A stretch of DNA of 64,000 nt from Enterococcus ureilyticus (GTDB taxonomy: Bacteria; Bacillota; Bacilli; Lactobacillales; Enterococcaceae): the NCBI RefSeq assembly GCF_001730315.1, contig NZ_MIKC01000039.1:62001-126000 (forward strand), in the 5' to 3' direction. Made by a program: the position numbers and the translations under genes. Below the pieces are notes generated by a model. That model was not told where the DNA came from. It made no database searches and worked only from the letters and a program-made list of their open reading frames with translations. Positions 8,421-17,294 of this stretch are shown here, piece by piece; position 1 is the stretch's first letter, and each line of letters opens with the position of its first letter.

Positions 8421-9371
8421 ATGAATGAAGCTCACGTTTTAAATGAGCAGCAACCACTACTATACCAGCAACTTCAAAAAAGCTTCGAGCATGGTCGTCT
8501 TGCCCATGCTTATCTTTTTGAAGGCGATACAGGAACTGGTAAAAAAGAATTTGGCTTATGGATGGCAAAACATGTTTTTTGTACTAATTTGACAGAGAAT
8601 AATCCTTGTAACCACTGCAATAACTGCTTACGAATCAACGAGAACGAGCATCCAGATGTTTTAAGAGTTACGCCTGACGGCCAAACGATTAAAGTGGACC
8701 AAATCAGAGCTTTAAAAGCCGAATTTAGTAAAAGTGGTGTTGAATCTGCCCAAAAGGTTTTTTTGATTGAGCAATCTGACAAGATGAGTGTTGGCGCAGC
8801 GAATAGTCTATTAAAGTTTTTAGAAGAGCCAGAAGGAAAAGTCTTAGCCATTTTAGAGACGACCTCTTTAGCGAAAATTCTCCCAACGATTCAATCTCGC
8901 TGTCAGGTGCTTCATTTTCAACCGCTGGTTAAGGATAAATTAGTCAATGCACTAGTTGAATCAGGGGTCAATAAAAATACAGCGAATCTTTTGGCTGAAC
9001 TGACAAATAGTTTCGACAAAGCAGTTGAAATCTCTCAAGATGAATGGTTTAATGAAGCTAGGGAAATTACTCAACAATGGTTTGATTACTTGATAAAAGA
9101 TGATTTACAAGCGTTTGTCTATGTTCAAAAAAAGATGATCAAAGTCTTTAAAGAAAAAGACCAACAAGCGTTGAGTTTTGATTTATTACTTGCTTATTAT
9201 CGCAAACAGCTCACTGACAGTGTGGCCAAAGAACAGCTTAAACGTGTGATCGAACAACAGGCACAACGAGTTGAACTGATTTTGAAGGCTCGCCAAAAGT
9301 GGGAAGCCAATGTTAGTTTCCAAAGTGTTTGTGAACAATTAGTGGTACGAATGATCCACCCTAAAACATAA
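8421..9371 (+). CDS. holB: DNA polymerase III delta' subunit
   Basis: A 316-residue clamp-loader subunit. It has an AAA+ fold with a Walker A-like GDTGTGKKE, a zinc-binding CNHCNNC cluster (~60-67), and an SLLKFLEEPEG sensor segment. It starts 1 bp after the darA stop, so it is translationally coupled. The family lacks ATPase activity in many bacteria, but the P-loop here is recognisable. It works with DnaX and HolA to load the sliding clamp. Confidence 0.95.
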   Translation: MNEAHVLNEQQPLLYQQLQKSFEHGRLAHAYLFEGDTGTGKKEFGLWMAKHVFCTNLTENNPCNHCNNCLRINENEHPDVLRVTPDGQTIKVDQIRALKAEFSKSGVESAQKVFLIEQSDKMSVGAANSLLKFLEEPEGKVLAILETTSLAKILPTIQSRCQVLHFQPLVKDKLVNALVESGVNKNTANLLAELTNSFDKAVEISQDEWFNEAREITQQWFDYLIKDDLQAFVYVQKKMIKVFKEKDQQALSFDLLLAYYRKQLTDSVAKEQLKRVIEQQAQRVELILKARQKWEANVSFQSVCEQLVVRMIHPKT

Positions 9372-9385
9372 ATAGGAGGATGAAA

Positions 9386-10225
9386 ATGGTAGAAGTAGTA
9401 GGAGTTCGCTTCCGCGAAGCAGGTCATATCTATTATTTTGCTCCTGGAAAATCAGAGTATTTTTACAATGATAAAGTGCTTGTGGAGTCACAGCAATCTA
9501 AACAGCTGGCCACAGTTGCCATACCGAAAAAAACGATCGATCCAGAAGATTTACCTGAGGATCTAAAACCCATTTTAAATAAAGCATCAGAAACTGATTT
9601 AGAAAAGGAACAAAAAAACGTAGACGATGCCAAAGCGGCATTAAGTGTGGCCAAAGAGAAAATTCGTGCGCACGAGTTAGAGATGAAATTGATTCGTGTT
9701 GAATATACATTTGATCGCAGCAAAATGGTTTTTTATTTCACCGCAGACGGACGAATCGATTTTCGAGAACTCGTCAAAGATTTAGCAGCAATTTTCCGTA
9801 CGAGAATCGAATTACGTCAAATCGGTGTCAGAGATGAAGCGAAGATTTTAGGTGGTATTGGTCCTTGCGGCAGACAATTATGCTGCTCAACCTTCTTAGG
9901 TGATTTTATGCCAGTGTCGATCAAAATGGCAAAAGATCAAGGATTATCGTTAAATCCGGTGAAAATTTCTGGCTTATGCGGGCGCTTGATGTGTTGTTTA
10001 AAATATGAAAATGATGAATACGAAGCAGCGAAAAAGGAATTACCAGATTATGGTAAAGATGTGATCACACCAGATGGAAAAGGTCGCGTAGTTGGCTTAA
10101 ACTTATTGAGTCGAATCATCAAGGTTCGTTTAGTAGGTCGTGAAATCGCTGTAGAATATGAATATGACGAAATTAAAGAAGCAACGCAAAAAGCTCAAGC
10201 CGAAAAAGGTGATCATAATGGATAA
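9386..10225 (+). CDS. ricT: RicT (YaaT), PSP1-domain RNA-maturation/Ric complex protein
   Basis: A 279-residue protein of the PSP1/YaaT family. The conserved cysteine clusters GPCGRQLCC and [10 protein letters not shown] are present; in Bacillus they ligand an Fe-S cluster of the RicAFT complex, which promotes mRNA processing by RNase Y. The ATG at 9386 is preferred because AGGAGG (9374-9379) directly abuts an earlier in-frame ATG at 9380, leaving no spacing. The 3' end overlaps yabA by 8 bp. Confidence 0.94.
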   Translation: MVEVVGVRFREAGHIYYFAPGKSEYFYNDKVLVESQQSKQLATVAIPKKTIDPEDLPEDLKPILNKASETDLEKEQKNVDDAKAALSVAKEKIRAHELEMKLIRVEYTFDRSKMVFYFTADGRIDFRELVKDLAAIFRTRIELRQIGVRDEAKILGGIGPCGRQLCCSTFLGDFMPVSIKMAKDQGLSLNPVKISGLCGRLMCCLKYENDEYEAAKKELPDYGKDVITPDGKGRVVGLNLLSRIIKVRLVGREIAVEYEYDEIKEATQKAQAEKGDHNG

Positions 10226-10565
10226 ACGTTCTTTATACGACGGACTGAGTTCTTTAGAGACAGATTTACAAGGAACTTTAGGACAATTATCAGAGATTAA
10301 AGAAGCACTTCATGAGTTAGTAGAGAAGAATACAACGCTTGAAATTGAAAACCAACGCTTACGAGAACATTTGCAGGAGCTGACAAAACTAGCCAGTGAT
10401 CCGAATGATCCAGCAAAACAAGAGCTATCTAAATCTCGTATGAATTTGGAAAAGCTTTATGAAGAAGGCTTTCATGTTTGTAATATTTTATATGGCTCAC
10501 GTCGTGAAAATGATGAAGAATGTGCGTTTTGTTTGGATGTCATTTATGGTGAAAGATACAAATAA
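10218..10565 (+). CDS. yabA: replication initiation control protein YabA
   Basis: A 115-residue protein. The N-terminal part (~1-60) is a leucine-zipper-like coiled coil. The C-terminal domain has the zinc-binding pattern H..C...C..C (FHVCN, EECAFC). YabA links DnaA and the clamp DnaN and restrains re-initiation. The start at ATG 10218 is inside the ricT end and is preceded by AAAAAGGTG. Confidence 0.95.
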   Translation: MDKRSLYDGLSSLETDLQGTLGQLSEIKEALHELVEKNTTLEIENQRLREHLQELTKLASDPNDPAKQELSKSRMNLEKLYEEGFHVCNILYGSRRENDEECAFCLDVIYGERYK

Positions 10566-10586
10566 ATAGTAATCAATTCAAATTTA

Positions 10587-10620
10587 GAGGCTGTGACAAT
10601 ATTTGTCTCAGCCCTTTTAC
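10587..10620 (+). terminator. terminator after yabA
   Basis: GGCTGTGACA pairs with TGTCTCAGCC around an ATATT-type loop, followed by CTTTT. The next gene, rsmI, has its own AAAGGAG and probably receives some read-through. Confidence 0.75.
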
Positions 10621-10645
10621 ATTTAGATGTTGAAAAGGAGCAGTT

Positions 10646-11512
10646 ATGCAAAAACAAAAAAGTTTCGATTCATCCAGCATTGGACAACTATATTTGGTGC
10701 CGACACCAATCGGAAACTTAGAAGATATGAGCTTTCGCTGTGTTAATAGTTTAAAGGAAGCAACGATTATTGCGAGTGAGGATACTCGAAATACTCAAAA
10801 ATTACTCAATCATTTTGAAATAGCAACGCCTCAAATTAGTTTTCATGAGCATAATTACAAAGAACGAATTCCACAATTTATAGCTCGTTTAGAGGCAGGC
10901 GAAACGATTGCACAAGTAAGTGATGCAGGGATGCCGTCAATTAGTGATCCAGGTCATGAATTGGTAGAAGCGTGTATTGAATCAGGCATCAAAGTAATTG
11001 CCTTGCCTGGACCGACTGCTGGAATCACAGCCTTGATTGCTTCTGGTTTGTCGCCTCAACCCTTTACATTTTATGGTTTTTTGCCGCGCAAGAAAAAAGA
11101 ACAAGTTGAGATTTTGGAACAGTTGAAAACGGCTATTCCAACACAAATATTTTATGAGTCTCCCCATCGAATCGGGACAACGATAAAGCATTTCTCTGAT
11201 GTTTTTGGTGAAGAACGTAAAGCCGTGATTTGTCGTGAGTTGACGAAGATCCATGAAGAATATCTTCGCGGAACATTGGCTGAATTGAGGGATTATTTGG
11301 CTGAACATACGTTAAAAGGGGAATGCTGTCTTTTAGTTGAAGGAGCTAGTGAACTAGAACCAATCGAAAATGAGGATCTGGAACTCTCTATCAAGGAGCA
11401 TATTGACGTTTTGATGAATACAGGTAGTACGTCTAAAGAAGCAATTAAAGAAGTAGCGAAGTTGCGGGGCTTGAAAAAGCAAGAGGTGTATAAAGAATTT
11501 CATGTCGAATGA
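10646..11512 (+). CDS. rsmI: 16S rRNA (cytidine1402-2'-O)-methyltransferase
   Basis: A 288-residue tetrapyrrole-methylase-fold enzyme that 2'-O-methylates C1402 in the ribosomal P site using SAM. Conserved motifs are LVPTPIGNLEDM (N-terminus), SEDTRNT, SDAGMPSISDPG and ALPGPTA. AAAGGAG lies 5 bp before the ATG. Its place after yabA is the usual one in Firmicutes. Confidence 0.96.
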   Translation: MQKQKSFDSSSIGQLYLVPTPIGNLEDMSFRCVNSLKEATIIASEDTRNTQKLLNHFEIATPQISFHEHNYKERIPQFIARLEAGETIAQVSDAGMPSISDPGHELVEACIESGIKVIALPGPTAGITALIASGLSPQPFTFYGFLPRKKKEQVEILEQLKTAIPTQIFYESPHRIGTTIKHFSDVFGEERKAVICRELTKIHEEYLRGTLAELRDYLAEHTLKGECCLLVEGASELEPIENEDLELSIKEHIDVLMNTGSTSKEAIKEVAKLRGLKKQEVYKEFHVE

Positions 11513-11528
11513 ATTGAATAGTGAAAAA

Positions 11529-11646
11529 GGATGAGAGAAAAGCGTTTAGCTCAGAGAAATAAAAAGGAGTTGCTTTTGCCTTGCCATTTTCTGAGATTTA
11601 GAGCGCGAAACAAAACTGACCTTTAGTTTTTGTCTCGCGTTTTTTA
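11529..11646 (+). repeat. divergent copy of dispersed intergenic hairpin repeat, ending in a terminator
   Basis: The segment GATGAGAGAAAAGCG...GAGAAATAA...GTTGCTTTTGC aligns with the copies at 29253, 31669 and 42140. Its outer stem AAAAG/CTTTT and inner stem CTC/GAG replace different base pairs in the other copies, so pairing is maintained. A terminator follows (11602-11646, GCGCGAAACAAAACT with its imperfect complement, then T-rich). It lies between rsmI and amtB; 11647-11848 otherwise shows only AT-rich promoter-like DNA. Confidence 0.6.
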
Positions 11647-11848
11647 TTGGTTCACTAAAGTATTCCTTATTTTTAATTGGAAACGCTACATTGGTATAGA
11701 TGTTATTTTTTATAACGTAAATTGTCAGAAAAATGAAATTATTTTAGTTGATTAAGTGATTTTTGCTAGGATAAATTAATAAACGATGCTAAAATAACCG
11801 ACAAAGCTAAAATGAAGGTTGGCTTAATTTGGAAATTGGAGGGGTTTT

Positions 11849-13066
11849 ATGGAAACAGGAAATAGTGCATTTATTTTGATTTGTTCTGCAATGGTTTTTT
11901 TGATGACACCAGCTTTAGCCTTTTTTTACGGTGGGTTAGAACGAAGGAAAAATATTCTCAATACAATGATGATGGTGATCTGTGTAATGGGATTGGCTTC
12001 AGTTCTTTGGATTATATTAGGCTATTCGATGTCTTTTAGTGGAGATAATCTATTCGTCGGTAACCTAGATAAATTATTTTTTGAGCATGTATCAATGACC
12101 AAAGGAGATACGATACCTGAAGGCTTGTTTGCAGGGTTTCAAATGATGTTTGCCTTAATTACCACTGCTATCATCACAGGTGCTGTAGTTGGTCGTATGC
12201 GGTTTTCCGCCATCTTTTTGTTTATCGCTATTTGGTCGATCGTGGTTTATTATCCGATGGCTCACATGGTTTGGGGCAGTGGATTTTTAGATAAAATAGG
12301 ATCGATCGATTTTGCTGGTGGCAATGTAGTCCATATTAGTTCAGGAATTTCAGGTCTTGTATTGGCGATTGTTTTAGGACAGCGTCGTGAATATCGACAA
12401 ACAGAATACCGTCCCCACAACATTCCATTTGTAGTGTTAGGTGCTGGCTTACTTTGGTTTGGCTGGTTTGGTTTTAACTCAGGCTCCGCACTAGCGGCAG
12501 ATGGTCTAGCAATTCATGCTATGTTGACAACCAATACAGCAGCGGCTAGTGGCATGCTTTCGTGGATGTTGATCGAAAAGTTAGCGCTTGGTAAACCAAC
12601 TGTTGTGGGTGCTTGTACTGGTGCTGTTGTAGGTTTAGTAGCGATTACGCCAGGTGCAGGATTTGTTTCTCTTTGGAGTTCTTTTGTACTAGGTGCTTTA
12701 GTAAGTCCGTTTTGTTACTATTTTATTTCATTTGTTAAACATAAAATTGGTTATGATGATGCATTAGATGCTTTTGGTTGTCATGGTGTAGGCGGAATTT
12801 TTGGCGGAATCATGACAGGTGTTTTTGCAGATCCAGCTGTAGGTGGAAAAGTTGGGCTATTATATGGTGGAACAGAGCTGTTCATCGCTCAAGTTGCTAG
12901 CATCGTGTTTACGATTCTTTTTGCTGGTGTTGCTAGTTTTATAATCATCAAAGGGATTCAATTGTTTATACCGATCAGGGTATCCGCCAAAGAAGAAGCT
13001 TTGGGATTAGATAGAATCGAGCATGATGAAACTGCTTATCCAACATTTATGGGACTAGATTCTTAG
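11849..13066 (+). CDS. amtB: ammonium transporter AmtB
   Basis: A 405-residue, 11-helix Amt/Rh channel for ammonium. It starts directly with a membrane helix, and GGAGGGG precedes the ATG. Family signatures are present: FYGGLERRKN near the N-terminus, GNVVHISSG, WFGWFGFN and DDALDAFGCHGVGGIFGG with the twin-His pore region. It is followed 11 bp later by a PII gene that presumably gates it. No nitrogen-regulator site was recognised upstream. Confidence 0.96.
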   Translation: METGNSAFILICSAMVFLMTPALAFFYGGLERRKNILNTMMMVICVMGLASVLWIILGYSMSFSGDNLFVGNLDKLFFEHVSMTKGDTIPEGLFAGFQMMFALITTAIITGAVVGRMRFSAIFLFIAIWSIVVYYPMAHMVWGSGFLDKIGSIDFAGGNVVHISSGISGLVLAIVLGQRREYRQTEYRPHNIPFVVLGAGLLWFGWFGFNSGSALAADGLAIHAMLTTNTAAASGMLSWMLIEKLALGKPTVVGACTGAVVGLVAITPGAGFVSLWSSFVLGALVSPFCYYFISFVKHKIGYDDALDAFGCHGVGGIFGGIMTGVFADPAVGGKVGLLYGGTELFIAQVASIVFTILFAGVASFIIIKGIQLFIPIRVSAKEEALGLDRIEHDETAYPTFMGLDS

Positions 13067-13077
13067 GAGGAAAATGG

Positions 13078-13422
13078 ATGAAAAAAATAGAAGCAATCAT
13101 TCAACAAGAAAAATTAGAAGAGCTGAAAACAACAATGACTGACAATTTTGAAACGATTGGACTGACCGTGAGCCAAGTGTTAGGCTTTGGAAATCAAAAG
13201 GGGTTAAAGGAATACATACGTGGTCAAGAAATTATCACCACATTACTTCCTAAAGTCAAAATTAGTATGATTGTTTTGGATAACGATGTAGAAGCTGTGA
13301 TTGCCTTGATTTTAACGATTTGTCAGACTGGAAAAGTAGGGGATGGCAAAATATTTGTGTACAATGTAGAAGAGGCGATTCGTATCAGAACCGGTGAACG
13401 GGGATCAGCTGCGATAAGATAG
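13078..13422 (+). CDS. glnK: PII-family nitrogen regulator GlnK-like, lacking T-loop tyrosines
   Basis: A 114-residue PII protein that should bind ATP/ADP and 2-oxoglutarate and plug AmtB. The B-loop TGKVGDGKIFV and C-loop RTGERG are intact, as is LPKVKI after the T-loop. In the T-loop both tyrosines modified or conserved in enterobacterial PII (Tyr46 and Tyr51) are replaced by Ile, so uridylylation at Tyr51 is impossible. AGGAGG lies 7 bp before the ATG. Pairing with amtB is classical. Confidence 0.94.
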   Translation: MKKIEAIIQQEKLEELKTTMTDNFETIGLTVSQVLGFGNQKGLKEYIRGQEIITTLLPKVKISMIVLDNDVEAVIALILTICQTGKVGDGKIFVYNVEEAIRIRTGERGSAAIR

Positions 13423-13432
13423 TCTCATAGGC

Positions 13433-13466
13433 GGAGTAGTACTGAAAAAGTACTGCTTCTTTTATT
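13433..13466 (+). terminator. terminator after amtB-glnK
   Basis: GGAGTAGTACT pairs with AGTACTGCTTC around a GAAAA-type loop, followed by TTTTATTTT. Confidence 0.8.
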
Positions 13467-13480
13467 TTAGCCATAATCAG

Positions 13481-13509
13481 TTGTAAATGAACAAACGTTC
13501 GTATATAAT
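13481..13509 (+). promoter_or_regulatory. SOS-type promoter: LexA/DinR box between -35 and -10
   Basis: TTGTAA (13481-13486) and TATAAT (13504-13509) are 17 bp apart. The spacer contains GAACAAACGTTC (13489-13500), an exact match to the Gram-positive LexA core GAAC-N4-GTTC. A LexA dimer bound here would cover both promoter elements. The downstream genes are an HD-domain protein and dinB, a typical SOS gene. Confidence 0.8.
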
Positions 13510-13547
13510 ATGTGTAAAAGCGAGTAAACGATTTAGGAGTGAAAGCA

Positions 13548-14525
13548 ATGATTGTTGAAGATCCCTTATATGGTTCGTTTGAAGTAGAAGAGGTCCTAAA
13601 AGCCTTACTCTTATCGAAAGAGATGGAACGATTAAAGGATGTTCATATGGCGGGGCCAGCATTTCTGATCAATCCCTTTTGGAATGAAACTAGATATGAA
13701 CATTCTGTTGGCGTTATGTTGTTGATCAGAAAGCTTGGTGGTTCCTTGGAAGAGCAAGTTGCAGGATTACTGCATGATGTATCACATACAGCATTCTCTC
13801 ATGTCATTGATTTGGCTTTAGCCAATAAACAAGATGATTATCACGAGCAAATCAAAGAACAAATGATCGAAGAATCTGCGATTCCAGCAATTTTGAAGCA
13901 ATTTGGTTTTGATTATCAGCAGATTTTATTTAATGATGCCCAATGGCAATTATTGGAACAAGAAGCACCATTGTTATGTTGCGACAGGATCGATTATACA
14001 TTGAGGGAAATTCATCGCTATTTTTCAGTTCCATTACAGGAAATTCAACAATTTCTGACTGCAATCAACATTGTCGATGAAAAAATTGTTTTAGAGTCAT
14101 CGGAATGGGCTATTTGGTTTATGGATCAATATAAAAAAATAGTGATCGACTTTTTTTATGATCCTCGAAATATATGTAGTTATGAATGGATGGCCAAGGC
14201 AATCCAGCTTGGGTTAGAAAGTCAGGATATTACCCCTCAGGATTTATTGTTGACAGATTCAGCATTTTTGATGAGATTACAAGCAAGTAATTCGATTGAA
14301 ATTCTTCAACTGTTGACTAACATGAGCCAGCCACTAAAATATAGCATTTGTTCAAGTGAAGACAATTATGATATCTGGCAAAAAAAGAAAATAAGATTTG
14401 TCGATCCACTTGTTCAAACAATCGATAGAACAGTTCCAGTTTCTACACTTTCCACAATTGCACAAACTAAGATTGAAAACCTGCTCAATGATAGTAAAAC
14501 AGGAATTTTTCTTAAATTTCATTAA
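13548..14525 (+). CDS. HD-domain phosphohydrolase
   Basis: A 325-residue protein with an HD metal-dependent phosphohydrolase domain: ETRYEHSVGV, LLHDVSHTAFSHV (the HD pair), and a distal CCDRIDYTLRE aspartate. Similar proteins include YwfO-like putative dGTP triphosphohydrolases, but the substrate is not established from sequence. AGGAG (13535-13539) fixes ATG 13548. It is the first gene behind the SOS box, ends 43 bp before dinB and is probably co-transcribed with it. Confidence 0.85.
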   Translation: MIVEDPLYGSFEVEEVLKALLLSKEMERLKDVHMAGPAFLINPFWNETRYEHSVGVMLLIRKLGGSLEEQVAGLLHDVSHTAFSHVIDLALANKQDDYHEQIKEQMIEESAIPAILKQFGFDYQQILFNDAQWQLLEQEAPLLCCDRIDYTLREIHRYFSVPLQEIQQFLTAINIVDEKIVLESSEWAIWFMDQYKKIVIDFFYDPRNICSYEWMAKAIQLGLESQDITPQDLLLTDSAFLMRLQASNSIEILQLLTNMSQPLKYSICSSEDNYDIWQKKKIRFVDPLVQTIDRTVPVSTLSTIAQTKIENLLNDSKTGIFLKFH

Positions 14526-14568
14526 GAGTGAGAGATCATCACATCAAGTTTTGAAGGAGGCTGGCAAA

Positions 14569-15708
14569 ATGATCGGTGAACTGCGTTTTCCGTTGAAAAA
14601 GGACATTTCTCGCAAAATTATCCATATCGACATGGATGCCTTTTTTGCTTCTGTGGAAGAACGAGACCATCCTGAACTCGTCGGTCACCCCTTAGTGATT
14701 GCAAGGCACCCAAGTGATACAGGTGGAAAGGGTGTGGTAACGACAGCCAATTATGAAGCTCGGAAATTCGGGATTCATTCTGCAATGAGTGCCCAAAAAG
14801 CCTATGAATTATGTCCGGAAGCTATCTTTAAACCAGGAAATTACGAGAAATATTCTGAGATTTCTCAGCAAATTAGAGAAATTTTTCGACGCTACACAGA
14901 TATTATCGAGCCAGTTTCAATCGACGAGGCCTATTTAGATGTAACTGCTAATAAAATAAATAGCAAATCAGCGATTAAAGTTGCTAAATTGATTCAGTAT
15001 GATATCTGGAATGAGTTGCATTTAACCTGTTCAGCAGGTGTTAGTTATAATAAATTTTTAGCTAAATTAGCTTCTGATTTTCAAAAACCTAAAGGCCTAA
15101 CGGTTGTGAAGCCAGAAGACGCCGAAACTTTTTTGAAAGCTTTACCGATCGAGGCTTTTCATGGTGTTGGGAAAAAAACGGTTCCTAAAATGCATGATTT
15201 AGGTATTTATACTGGTGAGGATTTGTATAAACAAGATGAAATGGAACTAATCCGTCATTTTGGTAAAATGGGGTATTCTCTCTACCGAAAAGTTCGAGGA
15301 ATTCATGACTCACCTGTAAGTATCACAAGAGATCGTAAATCAGTAGGCAAAGAACATACATATGGAACTCCACTAACTACAGAGGCGCAAGTGACAGCTC
15401 AACTAAGACAATTGGCGCAGCGAGTAGAGGAGTCTTTAGAACGAGTCCAAAAACATGGCAAAACGGTTGTTTTAAAAGTGCGCTATGCGGATTATAAAAC
15501 AGTGACAAAGCGTCGAACCCTACCGGAATATATTTCTAAAAAAGAAGAATTGTACTATCAAGCAAACTTGATCTGGGAAGAAATTCTAGGACTTGAACAA
15601 GGAATCCGATTATTAGGAATAACGTTGACAAACCTGGATCCCATGTCGTATGAGAATATGATATTACCTTTATGGGAAAAACAAAAAAATGAGAATGGTG
15701 AAGACTAG
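14569..15708 (+). CDS. dinB: DNA polymerase IV (Y-family translesion polymerase)
   Basis: A 379-residue polymerase. The palm motifs HIDMDAFFASVE and SIDEAYLD carry the catalytic acidic residues; the thumb HhH (AFHGVGKKT) and a little-finger domain follow. The start is ATG 14569 with AAGGAGG 8 bp upstream; longer in-frame readings overlap the HD gene and lack a binding site. No C-terminal clamp-binding pentapeptide was confidently identified. It is likely LexA-regulated through the box at 13489. Confidence 0.95.
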   Translation: MIGELRFPLKKDISRKIIHIDMDAFFASVEERDHPELVGHPLVIARHPSDTGGKGVVTTANYEARKFGIHSAMSAQKAYELCPEAIFKPGNYEKYSEISQQIREIFRRYTDIIEPVSIDEAYLDVTANKINSKSAIKVAKLIQYDIWNELHLTCSAGVSYNKFLAKLASDFQKPKGLTVVKPEDAETFLKALPIEAFHGVGKKTVPKMHDLGIYTGEDLYKQDEMELIRHFGKMGYSLYRKVRGIHDSPVSITRDRKSVGKEHTYGTPLTTEAQVTAQLRQLAQRVEESLERVQKHGKTVVLKVRYADYKTVTKRRTLPEYISKKEELYYQANLIWEEILGLEQGIRLLGITLTNLDPMSYENMILPLWEKQKNENGED

Positions 15709-15810
15709 ATTGATTTTGGGTAATATAAGACGCTAATCCTGATTATTCGTTGTCTCGTGAAATCTGTGCTACTATTAAAGGAGATTAATTGTTACGAAAG
15801 GAAAAACACA

Positions 15811-17229
15811 ATGAGTAAAACAATTATGTGGTTTCGCAAAGACCTTCGTTTAGATGATAATACAGCTTTTAATAAAATGATTGAACAGAGCAAAAAGACC
15901 GAGGAACTTATCTGTATTTTTCAATTAAACCCATTACAATTTTTAGAAAATAGTTACAATCAAGAGGCTTTTTTCTGTAGTTTAAGTAATTTTTATGAAC
16001 ATCTTAAAACACATCATATCACCCTTCATTTTTTATATGGAAATGTAGCAGAATCCTTTTCAGAACTTAAAAAGGCTTATCCCGATTGGCGTACAATTTA
16101 TTTTAATAAAGATGAACGCGGCTTCGGCAGAGAGCGGGATCAACAGATGCTTGATTCTTTTGAAAGTATGGCTATTCAAGTTAATGCGTATCAAGATAGT
16201 CATTTACATGGTGTAGAGGAAATCAAAAAGCCAACAAATGAAAGCTATAAAGTATTTACCCCTTACTATAAAAAATGGATGCAAATGCCTAAACGTCCTT
16301 ATGAGAAAATGTCTAAGCATTCTCAATCATTTGTAACGCTTACGCATCCTTTATTTCATCGTGGCGAAAAAGAGTTTAGAAAAATTGTTGAAAAAATAGC
16401 TTTACCATTCGATTACGAATGCGGAGAGGATGTAGCGGAAAATGTGTTAAAAGAATTTATAAGTAAGCATTTACAGGATTACCAAAAAGCCAGAGATTAC
16501 CCTGCATTAGATCAGACAAGCAAATTATCAAGATTTTTGAGAACAGGGGAAATCTCGATTCGCAAAATTTGGCATGCTCTGAATGCTGAACCAGAATCAG
16601 ACGGGCGCCAAACTTTTATTTCTGAGCTTTGCTGGCGTGATTTTTACAATATGATTTATTTTGAGAATCCGATCCAAAAAACGCAGGAAATCAAAGAACA
16701 ATATCGACAACTAAAATGGCAGGATAATCAAGAGTTGTTTGAACGATGGAAAAACGGTCAGACAGGTTTTCCAATCGTCGATGCAGCAATGAGACAACTA
16801 AATCAAACCGGCTGGATGCATAACCGCTTACGAATGATCGTCGCATCTTTTTTGACGAAAGATTTAATGATCGATTGGCGTTGGGGCGAAAAATATTTTC
16901 AACAAAAGTTGATTGATTATGATTCAGCAAGTAATATTGGTGGTTGGCAATGGGCCGCTTCAACAGGTACAGATGCAGTGCCTTATTTTCGAATCTTCAA
17001 TCCTACGAGACAAAGTGAAAAATTTGATCATCATGGGGACTTTATTCGTCAGTTTATCCCTGAGCTAAAACATGTACCTAATGAATATATCCATGAACCA
17101 AATAAGATGCCATTAGCTCTTCAAGAAAAAAATGGCCTTTCAATTGGAAAGGATTATCCAGAGCCAATTGTAGAGCACAGCAAAATTCGTTCAGAGGTTC
17201 TTGATTTTTTTAAGGCAAGTATTACTTAA
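15811..17229 (+). CDS. phr: deoxyribodipyrimidine photolyase (class I)
   Basis: A 472-residue light-driven CPD repair enzyme. An N-terminal Rossmann antenna domain starts with MWFRKDLRLDDN. The C-terminal FAD domain shows FISELCWRDFYN, FPIVDAAMRQLNQTGWMHNRLRM and SNIGGWQWAASTGTDA..YFRIFNP. The tryptophans of the electron-transfer chain are visible. GAAAGGA precedes ATG 15811. It follows dinB by about 100 bp, so DNA-damage tolerance and repair genes are clustered here. Confidence 0.95.
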   Translation: MSKTIMWFRKDLRLDDNTAFNKMIEQSKKTEELICIFQLNPLQFLENSYNQEAFFCSLSNFYEHLKTHHITLHFLYGNVAESFSELKKAYPDWRTIYFNKDERGFGRERDQQMLDSFESMAIQVNAYQDSHLHGVEEIKKPTNESYKVFTPYYKKWMQMPKRPYEKMSKHSQSFVTLTHPLFHRGEKEFRKIVEKIALPFDYECGEDVAENVLKEFISKHLQDYQKARDYPALDQTSKLSRFLRTGEISIRKIWHALNAEPESDGRQTFISELCWRDFYNMIYFENPIQKTQEIKEQYRQLKWQDNQELFERWKNGQTGFPIVDAAMRQLNQTGWMHNRLRMIVASFLTKDLMIDWRWGEKYFQQKLIDYDSASNIGGWQWAASTGTDAVPYFRIFNPTRQSEKFDHHGDFIRQFIPELKHVPNEYIHEPNKMPLALQEKNGLSIGKDYPEPIVEHSKIRSEVLDFFKASIT

Positions 17230-17236
17230 AAAGCAA

Positions 17237-17280
17237 GTGGGGAGACAAAACCGTTTTTAGGTTGAGCTCCCCACTTTTTT
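17237..17280. terminator. terminator between convergent phr and SDR genes
   Basis: GTGGGGAG pairs with CTCCCCAC across an AAAACC/GGTT-containing loop, followed by TTTTTTT. It serves phr and possibly the opposing SDR gene. Confidence 0.85.
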
Positions 17281-17294
17281 TATCGAATTGTATT

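Noticed and set aside
11677-11695. CcpA cre-like sequence near GGAAACGCTACA upstream of amtB
   Set aside because: Four mismatches to the cre consensus; too weak to report as a site.
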